From Thermomonas sp. HDW16 (lineage in GTDB: Bacteria; Pseudomonadota; Gammaproteobacteria; Xanthomonadales; Xanthomonadaceae), in the NCBI RefSeq assembly GCF_011302915.1, contig NZ_CP049872.1:1364001-1428000 (forward strand): 64,000 bases of DNA. The letters run 5' to 3'. Within the stretch, counting starts at the first letter, position 1. Every line of letters starts with the position of its first letter. Shown here in pieces: positions 1 to 9,369 of this stretch. The notes beneath the pieces were generated by a model, which worked only from the letters and a program-made list of their open reading frames with translations, did not search any database and was not told where the DNA came from. Made by a program: the position numbers and the translations under genes.

Positions 1-2537
<2,537 letters not shown>

Positions 2538-2551
2538 TTCCTGCCCCCCGG

Positions 2552-2581
2552 TTGTGAAAACTGAATGAAGGCCCGTATCAT
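2552..2581 (+). promoter_or_regulatory. Putative sigma-70 promoter of csrA
   Basis: TTGTGA at 2552-2557 and TATCAT at 2576-2581 are separated by 18 bp in the alaS-csrA gap, about 70 bp upstream of the csrA start. This would let csrA be transcribed apart from alaS. It rests on motif resemblance only. Confidence 0.45.
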
Positions 2582-2659
2582 CGGACGCAATTGGATGCAC
2601 TCCGTACCCGTACGCAGGACGCGTGTCGGGACGGCTGCAAGCGACAGGAGAGTTGCACG

Positions 2660-2857
2660 ATGTTGATCCTGACCCGACGGGTAGGCGAGACACTGATGAT
2701 CGGTGATGCGATCACCGTTACCGTGCTCGGCGTGAAGGGTAACCAGGTGCGCATCGGCATTACCGCACCAAAGGACGTGGCGGTGCATCGCGAAGAGATC
2801 TACCAGCGCATCCACGATGACGAAGGCGGCAAGGGCGGCGGCGATAAATCGCCCTGA
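2660..2857 (+). CDS. csrA: Carbon storage regulator CsrA/RsmA
   Basis: Small dimeric RNA-binding protein that controls translation and stability of mRNAs carrying GGA motifs, for carbon flux, motility and secretion. The 65 residues show the canonical start [16 protein letters not shown], the strand IRIGI-type core ([19 protein letters not shown]) and a glycine/lysine-rich tail. The reading frame is open further upstream, but the ATG at 2660 is chosen because it gives the invariant N terminus and follows an AGGAG ribosome site at 2646-2650 with 9 nt spacing. It sits between alaS and tRNA-Ser as in Xanthomonas relatives. Confidence 0.96.
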   Translation: MLILTRRVGETLMIGDAITVTVLGVKGNQVRIGITAPKDVAVHREEIYQRIHDDEGGKGGGDKSP

Positions 2858-2912
2858 AGGTTTGCCGGATCGAAGCGCAGCCTGTATCCTTCGCGCTCGC
2901 TTGAACAGCCTC

Positions 2913-3005
2913 GGAGACTTGCCCGAGAGGCCGAAGGGGCTCCCCTGCTAAGGGAGTATGGGGTCAAAAGCTCCATCGAGGGTTCGAATCCCTCAGTCTC
3001 CGCCA
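2913..3005 (+). tRNA. tRNA-Ser (anticodon GCT)
   Basis: Class II tRNA of 93 nt including an encoded CCA (3003-3005). The acceptor stem GGAGACT pairs with AGTCTCC (2995-3001). The anticodon stem CTCCC/GGGAG encloses the loop CTGCTAA with GCT at 2947-2949, reading AGC/AGT serine codons. A long variable arm and the T loop TTCGAAT are present. Confidence 0.96.
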
Positions 3006-3036
3006 CTTGGTTGTTCATGCGTTGGAATACACCTGA

Positions 3037-3066
3037 TTGACGAGCGTTTCGTTGGTTCGGCATAAT
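3037..3066 (+). promoter_or_regulatory. Promoter of tRNA-Arg
   Basis: TTGACG (3037-3042), an 18-bp spacer and CATAAT (3061-3066) form a good sigma-70 promoter. Its expected start point is only a few bases before the mature tRNA-Arg 5' end at 3076. Confidence 0.7.
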
Positions 3067-3075
3067 TCCACTACT

Positions 3076-3152
3076 GCGCCCGTAGCTCAGTTGGATAGAG
3101 CACCAGGCTACGAACTTGGGGGTCGGGCGTTCGAATCGCTCCGGGCGCACCA
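3076..3152 (+). tRNA. tRNA-Arg (anticodon ACG)
   Basis: 77 nt including encoded CCA (3150-3152). The acceptor stem GCGCCCG pairs with CGGGCGC (3142-3148). The anticodon loop CTACGAA gives ACG, which after A-to-I editing reads CGT/CGC/CGA. The D-arm sequence is very close to that of E. coli tRNA-Arg(ACG). It has its own promoter just upstream and a terminator just downstream. Confidence 0.96.
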
Positions 3153-3160
3153 TACGCAAG

Positions 3161-3189
3161 GGCCGATGGGAAACCATCGGCCTTTTTTT
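3161..3189 (+). terminator. Rho-independent terminator after tRNA-Arg
   Basis: A perfect 9-bp stem GGCCGATGG/CCATCGGCC with a GAAA tetraloop is followed by seven T residues (3183-3189). It closes the csrA-tRNA transcription unit or units before the regulator gene. Confidence 0.93.
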
Positions 3190-3240
3190 CGCCTGCGATT
3201 CGCCTTGTATTCGCACGCATGCCGATTGCACACTGCAGCG

Positions 3241-4287
3241 ATGCAATCGCCCACTCGCGCGAAGAAGAAGACCAAGGCCACTTCGATGGACATCGCCCAT
3301 CGTGCGGGCGTGTCGCAGGCCACCGTATCGCGCGTGTTGCGCGGCAGCCCGTTGGTCAACGCGGAGACCCGCAAGCGGGTCGAGGAGGCGGTGCGCGAGC
3401 TCAACTACAAGGTCGACCGCCACGCGTCCAGCTTGCGAACCCAGCGCGCCGGCACCCTGGCGCTGCTGCTGTTCGAGGATCCCACCCCGGACGACTCGCA
3501 CATCAATCCGTTCTTCCTGTCGATGCTTGGCTCGATTACTCGCGCCTGCGCGCGCCACGGCCACGACCTGCTGGTGTCGTTCCAGCAGCTGTCGGACGAC
3601 TGGCATGCCGATTACGAGGACAGCATGAAGGCCGATGGCCTGATCCTGCTCGGCTACGGCGATTACCTGGCCTACGAAAGCAAGCTGGCGCACCTGGTCG
3701 CGCAGGGCACGCATTTCGTGCGTTGGGGCGCGGTGCTGCCGGGGCAACCCGGCATCTCAATCGGTTGCGACAATGCCGAGGGCGGTGCGCTGGCCGGCCG
3801 TCACCTGGTCGGGTTGGGGCGCAAGAAGATCGCTTTCCTTGGCGATGCGTCCACCCACTTCCCGGAGTTCTTCGCGCGGTATTGCGGCTGTGATGCCGCG
3901 TTGCGTGAGGCCGGCCTGCGCATGAACCCGGCGCTGCAGGTGGATGCCGCCAGCACCGAGCAGGCCGGCTACGAGGCGGCAAGGATGCTGATTGCGCGCG
4001 AGCTGCCGTTCGATGCGGTGTTCGCCGCCAGCGACCTGATCGCCATTGGTGCGATGCATGCCTTGAAGGAAGCCGGTCTGCGCGTGCCCGAAGACGTGGC
4101 GGTGGTCGGTTTCGACGGTACGCCGATGTCGCGGTTCTCCAATCCGCCGCTGACCACAGTGGTGCAGGACACCTCCATGGCCGGTGAGCTGCTGGTGGAC
4201 ACCCTGCTGCACCTGGTGCGCGACGAGCCGGCGGAAAGCATCACCATCGCGCCGACGCTCGAGGTTCGCCAGTCCAGCGCGGGCTGA
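3241..4287 (+). CDS. LacI/GalR-family transcriptional regulator of the maltodextrin locus
   Basis: 348-residue DNA-binding repressor/activator. The helix-turn-helix is at about residues 16-35 (MDIAHRAGVSQATVSRVLRG), followed by the hinge helix and a two-lobed periplasmic-binding-protein-like sugar domain that ends with the usual DVAVVGFDG and TTVVQD segments. The frame is open back through the tRNA and terminator, so the ATG at 3241 is the first sensible start; an ATG at 3286 would cut into the helix-turn-helix. It lies convergent to the amylase gene with 6 bp between stop codons. Its position suggests that it senses maltose or a related sugar and binds the two palindromes at 7662-7675 and 15229-15242. 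The ligand and sign of control are inferred. Confidence 0.9.
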   Translation: MQSPTRAKKKTKATSMDIAHRAGVSQATVSRVLRGSPLVNAETRKRVEEAVRELNYKVDRHASSLRTQRAGTLALLLFEDPTPDDSHINPFFLSMLGSITRACARHGHDLLVSFQQLSDDWHADYEDSMKADGLILLGYGDYLAYESKLAHLVAQGTHFVRWGAVLPGQPGISIGCDNAEGGALAGRHLVGLGRKKIAFLGDASTHFPEFFARYCGCDAALREAGLRMNPALQVDAASTEQAGYEAARMLIARELPFDAVFAASDLIAIGAMHALKEAGLRVPEDVAVVGFDGTPMSRFSNPPLTTVVQDTSMAGELLVDTLLHLVRDEPAESITIAPTLEVRQSSAG

Positions 4288-4293
4288 GCCGCC

Positions 4294-6036
4294 TCAGCGT
4301 GGGCGGCTGGCGTCGCCCATCGCCGTTGCCAGCGCGGCTTGCAGAGAAGGCTCGGTGACCGCGGCATCCAGCAGGTAAACCTGCACGCCGTGTGCGGGCA
4401 CGTCGGCCTCCAGCCTGCCATTCGCGGCGACGTCGATCGCGCTGCCGTCCAGCGCGGAGCGCCAATTGCCGGCCTGCAGCATCGATGCGATCCCGAAACG
4501 CTGCGGCGCATCGCCCTTGTTGAGCAACACCAGCGCGATCTGGTGTTTGCCGTCGTGCTGGTACACGCGATAGAACGCGGCGCGGTCGCCCTTCAGCTCG
4601 ATGTTGACCTGCACGCCGCGCTGCAACGCAGGCGATTGCACGCGTGCGTTGGCGATGCGCGAAAGCGCGGCATGGATCGGGCTGCGTTGCGCCGCGGCGA
4701 TGCCTTCCACGCCGAAATAATTGCGGTTGCCGCCGTGCTCCGCGCGTCCGCGCATGAAGCCCATCTCCGAACCGTAGTACACGACCGGGATGCCGCGCGC
4801 GGTGAACAGCCAGTTGTGCGCATCGATGAAGCCCTCGTCACTAGCGTCCATGCGCGGCATGTCGTGGTTGTCGTAGAACGTGGCCAGGTCGTACGGATTC
4901 GCGTACGGCCCGCCCTGCAGGAACAGCGATGGTGCCAGCCGTTCGTAACCTGCGTCCTTGCGGCCGAACACTTCGTCCATCGCCTGCTTCATCGGGAAGT
5001 CGAGCACGCTGGTTTCGCCATGTCCGGGCAGCGTATGCGTCGCGATCTTCGCCGCGTCGTAATCGAACGCCTCGCCGAACATGAAGAAGCCCGGATGTTT
5101 GGCGCGAATGCGCGTGGTGAACTGCTGCCAGAAGGCATCCGGCATCCACGCGATGGTGTCGATGCGGAAGGCATCGGCGCCCTGGTCGATCCATTGTTCG
5201 TAGGCGCCGGCCAGGTAGTCGAGCACGGCCGGATTGGCAGCATCGAAATCCGCCAGCTGCGCCAGGTTGCCGTCAAAGATCGAACCGGTGGCGCCATCGA
5301 CCGGGCCGGTGGTGTTGTAGAAGCGCTGCAGCGGGTTGTGCGCGGGATCGAGCTTTTGTGGCGGCAGGTTCTGGTGGTCGGCGATCAGCTTGCCGTCCTT
5401 GTCGAAGATCTGGCCGAATTTCGGCTGTGGCTTCGGCATGCCCCAGGCCGGCGAGCCGTGGTTGCCGACGATGTCCAGCACCAGCTTCATGTCCTTGGCA
5501 TGCATGGCATCGGCCAGGCCTTTGAAGTCCAGGCCGGGGCTGGGCAGGTGTTCGTCGAGCTTGTAGAAATCCACGCCCCAATAGCCGTGGTAGCCGGACT
5601 TGCCCTGGTCGGTCAGGATCGTGCCGCAACCGGGCTTGCCGCCGCCGGTGAAGGCTTCGTCGGGGTTGTCGACGATGGGCGTGATCCACACCGAGGTGAA
5701 GCCCATGCCGCGGATGTAATCGAGATTGTCGGCGATGCCCTTGAAGTCGCCACCGAGGTAACCGATGTTGCCGGCCACGCCGTCGCAGGGCGGCAGCGGG
5801 ATGTTGAAGGTGCGGTGCTTGCCACCCTGCGTGCGCTGATCGTTGGAGGTGTCGCCGTTGACGAAGCGGTCGGTGACCACGAAGTACACCGCGTTCGCGG
5901 CGAATGGCTCCAGCGTGCCGTAGTAGTCGGCGGGTGCAGCGGTCGCCGCGGCGCTGGCGTCTGGCGCCGGCGTGCGGGCGCAAGCGCCGATGGCAAGTGC
6001 AATGGCGGCGGCGAGTGCGGCAGTGGTGATGCGCAT
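4294..6036 (-). CDS. Alpha-amylase family GH13 lipoprotein
   Basis: 580-residue glycoside hydrolase acting on alpha-1,4-glucans. The start at 6036 is favoured by the ribosome site GGAGA at 6044-6048 and by the lipoprotein signal that follows (MRITTAALAAAIALAIGAC, lipid-modified Cys19), so it should be anchored in the envelope. The GH13 barrel shows the nucleophile motif FRIDT (about residue 290), the acid/base FGEAF (about 320) and the transition-state motif NHDMPRMD (about 392). It is the second gene after the MFS transporter, 13 bp away on the same strand, so the two are probably co-transcribed from the control region at 7556-7758. Whether it prefers starch, maltodextrins or cyclodextrins cannot be told. 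Confidence 0.9.
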   Translation of the reverse strand: MRITTAALAAAIALAIGACARTPAPDASAAATAAPADYYGTLEPFAANAVYFVVTDRFVNGDTSNDQRTQGGKHRTFNIPLPPCDGVAGNIGYLGGDFKGIADNLDYIRGMGFTSVWITPIVDNPDEAFTGGGKPGCGTILTDQGKSGYHGYWGVDFYKLDEHLPSPGLDFKGLADAMHAKDMKLVLDIVGNHGSPAWGMPKPQPKFGQIFDKDGKLIADHQNLPPQKLDPAHNPLQRFYNTTGPVDGATGSIFDGNLAQLADFDAANPAVLDYLAGAYEQWIDQGADAFRIDTIAWMPDAFWQQFTTRIRAKHPGFFMFGEAFDYDAAKIATHTLPGHGETSVLDFPMKQAMDEVFGRKDAGYERLAPSLFLQGGPYANPYDLATFYDNHDMPRMDASDEGFIDAHNWLFTARGIPVVYYGSEMGFMRGRAEHGGNRNYFGVEGIAAAQRSPIHAALSRIANARVQSPALQRGVQVNIELKGDRAAFYRVYQHDGKHQIALVLLNKGDAPQRFGIASMLQAGNWRSALDGSAIDVAANGRLEADVPAHGVQVYLLDAAVTEPSLQAALATAMGDASRPR

Positions 6037-6049
6037 ATTGGTGTCTCCT

Positions 6050-7555
6050 TCAGGCCGCATGTGCAGTGGGTTCAGGCACGCGCAGCACGCACAGGCCGGC
6101 CACGAGCATGCTGATGCCACCCATGATCAGGATTTTCGACGGGTCGTCGGCGAACAGGTGTTTGAGGATGTAGCCCAGCGTGGCCACCGCCACCAGCTGC
6201 GGGATCACGATGAAGAAATTGAAGATGCCCATGTACACGCCCATCTTCTGCGCGGGCACGCTGTCGGACAGCAGCGCGTAGGGCAGGGACAGGATCGAGG
6301 CCCAGGCGAAGCCGACGCCGACCATCGACAGGATCAGCCAGTTCTCGTTCGGCATGAACGGCAACGAGATCAACCCGAGACCGCCCAGCGCGACATTGAT
6401 CAGATGGCTCTTGCGCAGGCCGAGGCGATTGGCCATGAACGGGATCGCGATGGCAGCCAGCGCGGCGAATCCGTTGTAGGCGGCGAACAGCACGCCTACC
6501 CAGTTGGCGCCGGTGTTGTAGGCGGCCGAGGTGGCGTCGGTGCTGCCGTAGTAGACCGAGGTGACGGTGGCGGTGGTGTAGATCCACATCGCGAACAGCG
6601 CGAACCAGGAGAAGAACTGCACGATGGCGAGTCGACGCATCGTGGTTGGCATCGCGTAGATATCGGTCATCACTTGCGAGAAGCCGTTGTCGCGGCCCAC
6701 CACGTTCAACGTGAGCAGGGCGATGCCATAGGCCGCGAGCAGGCCGCCGAGCAGCAACAACTCGCGTGGCAGGCCCTGTATTGCGACCAACGCAAGTCCC
6801 AGCACGCCAAGCCCCAGCCACAACAGGCCGAAGCGCGTGGATCGCGCGCGGTCGAGTGGCGCGCGATCCAGCGGTGGCGCTTCGTCGTAGGCATGCAGCG
6901 TTTCCGGCGGATATTCGCGGGTGCGCAGCACCGTCCAGGTGATCGCGCCCAGCAACACGCCGGCACCGGCATAGAACGCGTAACGCACGGTGTCCGGCAC
7001 GTGGCCGGCTTCCGCGGTATTGGCAACGCCCCATTTCTCCAGCATCCACGGCAGCATGCTGGCGACCACCGATCCCACGCCGATGAAGAAGCTCTGCATC
7101 GCGTAGCCCTTGGCGCGCTGGCTGACCGGCAATTGGTCGCCGACGAAGGCGCGGAACGGTTCCATCGAAATATTGATCGATGCGTCCAGCACCCACAGCA
7201 GGCCGGCGGCGATCCACAGCGTGGGCGAGTCCGGCATGAAGATCAGCGCGATCGATGACAGGATCGCGCCGACCAGGAAATACGGACGACGGCGGCCGAG
7301 TCCGGTCCAGGTGCGGTCGGACATGTAGCCGATGATCGGCTGCACGATCAGGCCGGTCAGCGGCGCGGCGATCCACAGCCCCGGCAGCGAATCCATCTCC
7401 GCACCCAGCGTCTGGAAGATGCGGCTGACGTTGGCGTTCTGCAGTGCGAAGCCGAACTGGATGCCGAGGAAGCCGAAACACATGTTCCAGATCTGCCAGA
7501 ACGACAGCTGCGGCTTTTGAATCGTCCGGTGTGGGACTTCGCTGTTCGACGCCAT
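6050..7555 (-). CDS. MFS sugar transporter (maltose/maltodextrin:proton symporter type)
   Basis: 501-residue inner-membrane protein with about 12 hydrophobic helices. It opens with the block PQLSFWQIWNMCFGFLGIQF and contains QPIIGYMSDRTW with the following GRRRPY, typical of the sucrose/maltose (SLC45-like, GPH-related) branch of the major facilitator superfamily. Members next to alpha-glucosidases in Xanthomonas and Caulobacter relatives import maltose. Here it is divergent from a cytoplasmic alpha-glucosidase and upstream of the periplasmic amylase, which fits uptake of short maltodextrins. Substrate is inferred from context. A second membrane importer, the sodium symporter at 18265, may take the glucose. 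Confidence 0.87.
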   Translation of the reverse strand: MASNSEVPHRTIQKPQLSFWQIWNMCFGFLGIQFGFALQNANVSRIFQTLGAEMDSLPGLWIAAPLTGLIVQPIIGYMSDRTWTGLGRRRPYFLVGAILSSIALIFMPDSPTLWIAAGLLWVLDASINISMEPFRAFVGDQLPVSQRAKGYAMQSFFIGVGSVVASMLPWMLEKWGVANTAEAGHVPDTVRYAFYAGAGVLLGAITWTVLRTREYPPETLHAYDEAPPLDRAPLDRARSTRFGLLWLGLGVLGLALVAIQGLPRELLLLGGLLAAYGIALLTLNVVGRDNGFSQVMTDIYAMPTTMRRLAIVQFFSWFALFAMWIYTTATVTSVYYGSTDATSAAYNTGANWVGVLFAAYNGFAALAAIAIPFMANRLGLRKSHLINVALGGLGLISLPFMPNENWLILSMVGVGFAWASILSLPYALLSDSVPAQKMGVYMGIFNFFIVIPQLVAVATLGYILKHLFADDPSKILIMGGISMLVAGLCVLRVPEPTAHAA

Positions 7556-7758
7556 CGGAAATCCGCCGCTGCATGGAGAGTTGCCCGAAGTGTGCTGCAG
7601 CGATCCGCCCGCGTCGTGATGCAGCGCCGCATATCCGCCGCATTTCTGGCCACATCCTGCATGTAAACGTATTCAATCCGAAAGCGTGTGCCATGTCAGG
7701 CGCACGAGGCGCGCCGACGCGGCATAGTCCGTGACCATCGCATCGGCGTGGAGCGGGG
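7556..7758. promoter_or_regulatory. Divergent control region, transporter // alpha-glucosidase
   Basis: 203 bp between two divergent start codons, so it must hold both promoters. It contains the LacI-type palindrome at 7662-7675. I see no unambiguous -35/-10 pair on either side. Confidence 0.6.
7662..7675. promoter_or_regulatory. Putative LacI-family operator, site A
   Basis: TGTAAACGTATTCA has the central CG and the partial two-fold symmetry typical of LacI-family operators. It is identical at 11 of 14 positions to site B at 15229-15242 in front of the TonB-dependent receptor. Both fit the perfect palindrome TGAATACGTATTCA with two and one mismatches. Binding by the regulator at 3241 is inferred. 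Confidence 0.6.
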
Positions 7759-9369
7759 ATGGCAGGGCAGCATTGGTGGCGCGGCGCGGTGATCTACCAG
7801 ATATACCCGCGCAGCTTCCTCGATACGGATGGCGACGGCATCGGCGATTTGCCGGGCATCGTCGATCGCCTCGACTACATCGCCTCGCTCGGCGTGGACG
7901 CGATCTGGATCTCGCCATTCTTCAAATCGCCGATGGCCGATTTCGGCTACGACATCTCCGATTACCGCGATGTCGATCCATTGTTCGGCACGCTTGAAGA
8001 TTTCGACCGCCTGCTCGCGCAAGCGCATGCGCGCGGGCTGAAGGTCATGATCGACCAGGTGCCAAGCCACTGCTCGATCGAGCATCCGTGGTTCGTCGAA
8101 AGCCGGGAAAACCGCGACAACCCGAAGGCCGACTGGTTCGTGTGGGCCGATGCCAAGCCCGACGGCAGTCCGCCCAACAACTGGCTGTCGATCTTCGGCG
8201 GCGTTGCGTGGACCTGGGAACCGCGCCGGCGCCAGTACTACCTGCACAACTTCCTGAGTTCGCAACCGCAACTCAATTTCCATTCGGCTGAAGTGCGCGC
8301 CGCGCAGCTCGACAACCTGCGCTTCTGGCTGGATCGCGGGGTGGACGGCTTCCGCCTGGATTCGATCAATTTCCCGTTCCACGACGCGCAGCTGCGCGAC
8401 AACCCGGCCAAGCCGATGGAACTGCGGCAAGGTCGTGGCTTCAGCCCGGACAATCCTTACGCGTTCCAGTACCACACCTACAACAACACGCGGCCGGAGA
8501 ACCTGGGCTTCCTCGAAGACGTCCGCCGGCTGATGGATGGCTACGCGGACGTGGCCGCGCTCGGCGAGATCTCGTCCGATGATTCGCTGGCGACGATGAC
8601 CGAATACGTGCAGCCGCATCGGTTGCACATGGGCTACAGCTTCGAATTGCTGACCGACGACGGTTCGCCTGCGCATATCCGCCGCACGGTGGAAGCGCTG
8701 GAAGCGCAGCTGCAGGAAGGCTGGCCGTGCTGGGCGATCTCCAACCACGACGTGCAACGTGCCGTCACCCGTTGGGGTGGCAGCGAAGCCGGCGATGCGC
8801 TGGCGAAGCAGCTGGTCGCGCTGGTGTGCTCGCTGCGCGGCTCGGTCTGCCTGTACCAGGGCGAGGAACTCGGCCTGCCGGAAGCCGACGTGCCGTACGA
8901 ATCCTTGCAGGATCCCTACGGCAAGGCGTTCTGGCCCAACTTCAAGGGCCGCGACGGCTGCCGCACGCCGATGCCGTGGGGCGGCACGGACAACGCGGGC
9001 TTCAGTGGCGCGAAGCCGTGGCTGCCGGTGCCGGAAGGGCATCGCCTGCGCAGCGTCGATGCGCAGAACGCGGATCCCGCATCGGTGCTCAACGCGGTGC
9101 GCGCGTTCCTGCACTGGCGCAAGACCCAGCCCGCATTGACCGGGGGGGCGATCCGGTTTGTTGACGCCCCGGCATCGATCCTCGCCTTCGTGCGCGAGCA
9201 TGCGGGCGAGCGCATGTTGGTCGCGTTCAATCTTTCGCAATCGAGTGTCGAGTGGGTGCCGCCGGAGCGTATCGCGTTGATCGATGCGCCCGGTATCGAT
9301 ACGGCGCGTCTGCAGGGCGATGCGCTGCACTTCCCGCCGCATGGCGCGGCCTTCGCACGCGCGGTTTGA
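7759..9369 (+). CDS. Cytoplasmic alpha-glucosidase, GH13 (XgtA-like)
   Basis: 536-residue exo-acting alpha-1,4-glucosidase that splits maltose and short maltodextrins to glucose. There is no signal peptide (start MAGQHWWRGAVIYQIYPRSF), so it works in the cytoplasm. The catalytic triad falls at Asp201 (DGFRLDS), Glu270 (ALGEIS) and Asp331 (SNHD). To my recollection these are the positions known in Xanthomonas XgtA, a GH13_23 enzyme of about 538 residues with transglucosylation activity. A GGAG site at 7750-7753 precedes the start. Its TGA overlaps the ATG of the pullulanase gene (TGATG), so the genes are translationally coupled. It probably handles the disaccharide imported by the divergent MFS carrier. 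Confidence 0.93.
   Translation: MAGQHWWRGAVIYQIYPRSFLDTDGDGIGDLPGIVDRLDYIASLGVDAIWISPFFKSPMADFGYDISDYRDVDPLFGTLEDFDRLLAQAHARGLKVMIDQVPSHCSIEHPWFVESRENRDNPKADWFVWADAKPDGSPPNNWLSIFGGVAWTWEPRRRQYYLHNFLSSQPQLNFHSAEVRAAQLDNLRFWLDRGVDGFRLDSINFPFHDAQLRDNPAKPMELRQGRGFSPDNPYAFQYHTYNNTRPENLGFLEDVRRLMDGYADVAALGEISSDDSLATMTEYVQPHRLHMGYSFELLTDDGSPAHIRRTVEALEAQLQEGWPCWAISNHDVQRAVTRWGGSEAGDALAKQLVALVCSLRGSVCLYQGEELGLPEADVPYESLQDPYGKAFWPNFKGRDGCRTPMPWGGTDNAGFSGAKPWLPVPEGHRLRSVDAQNADPASVLNAVRAFLHWRKTQPALTGGAIRFVDAPASILAFVREHAGERMLVAFNLSQSSVEWVPPERIALIDAPGIDTARLQGDALHFPPHGAAFARAV

Noticed and set aside
2913..3152. Integration site of a mobile element at tRNA-Ser/tRNA-Arg
   Set aside because: No integrase, no duplicated tRNA 3' end and no change in gene content next to the tRNAs; the same holds for tRNA-Glu.
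3037..3240. N-terminal extension of the LacI-type regulator
   Set aside because: The extra 68 codons run through tRNA-Arg and its terminator, so they cannot be part of the protein.
4339..6114. Long plus-strand open frame opposite the amylase gene (591 codons)
   Set aside because: It is the antisense of a gene with complete GH13 motifs; its translation has no domain pattern and the composition of a shadow frame in GC-rich DNA.
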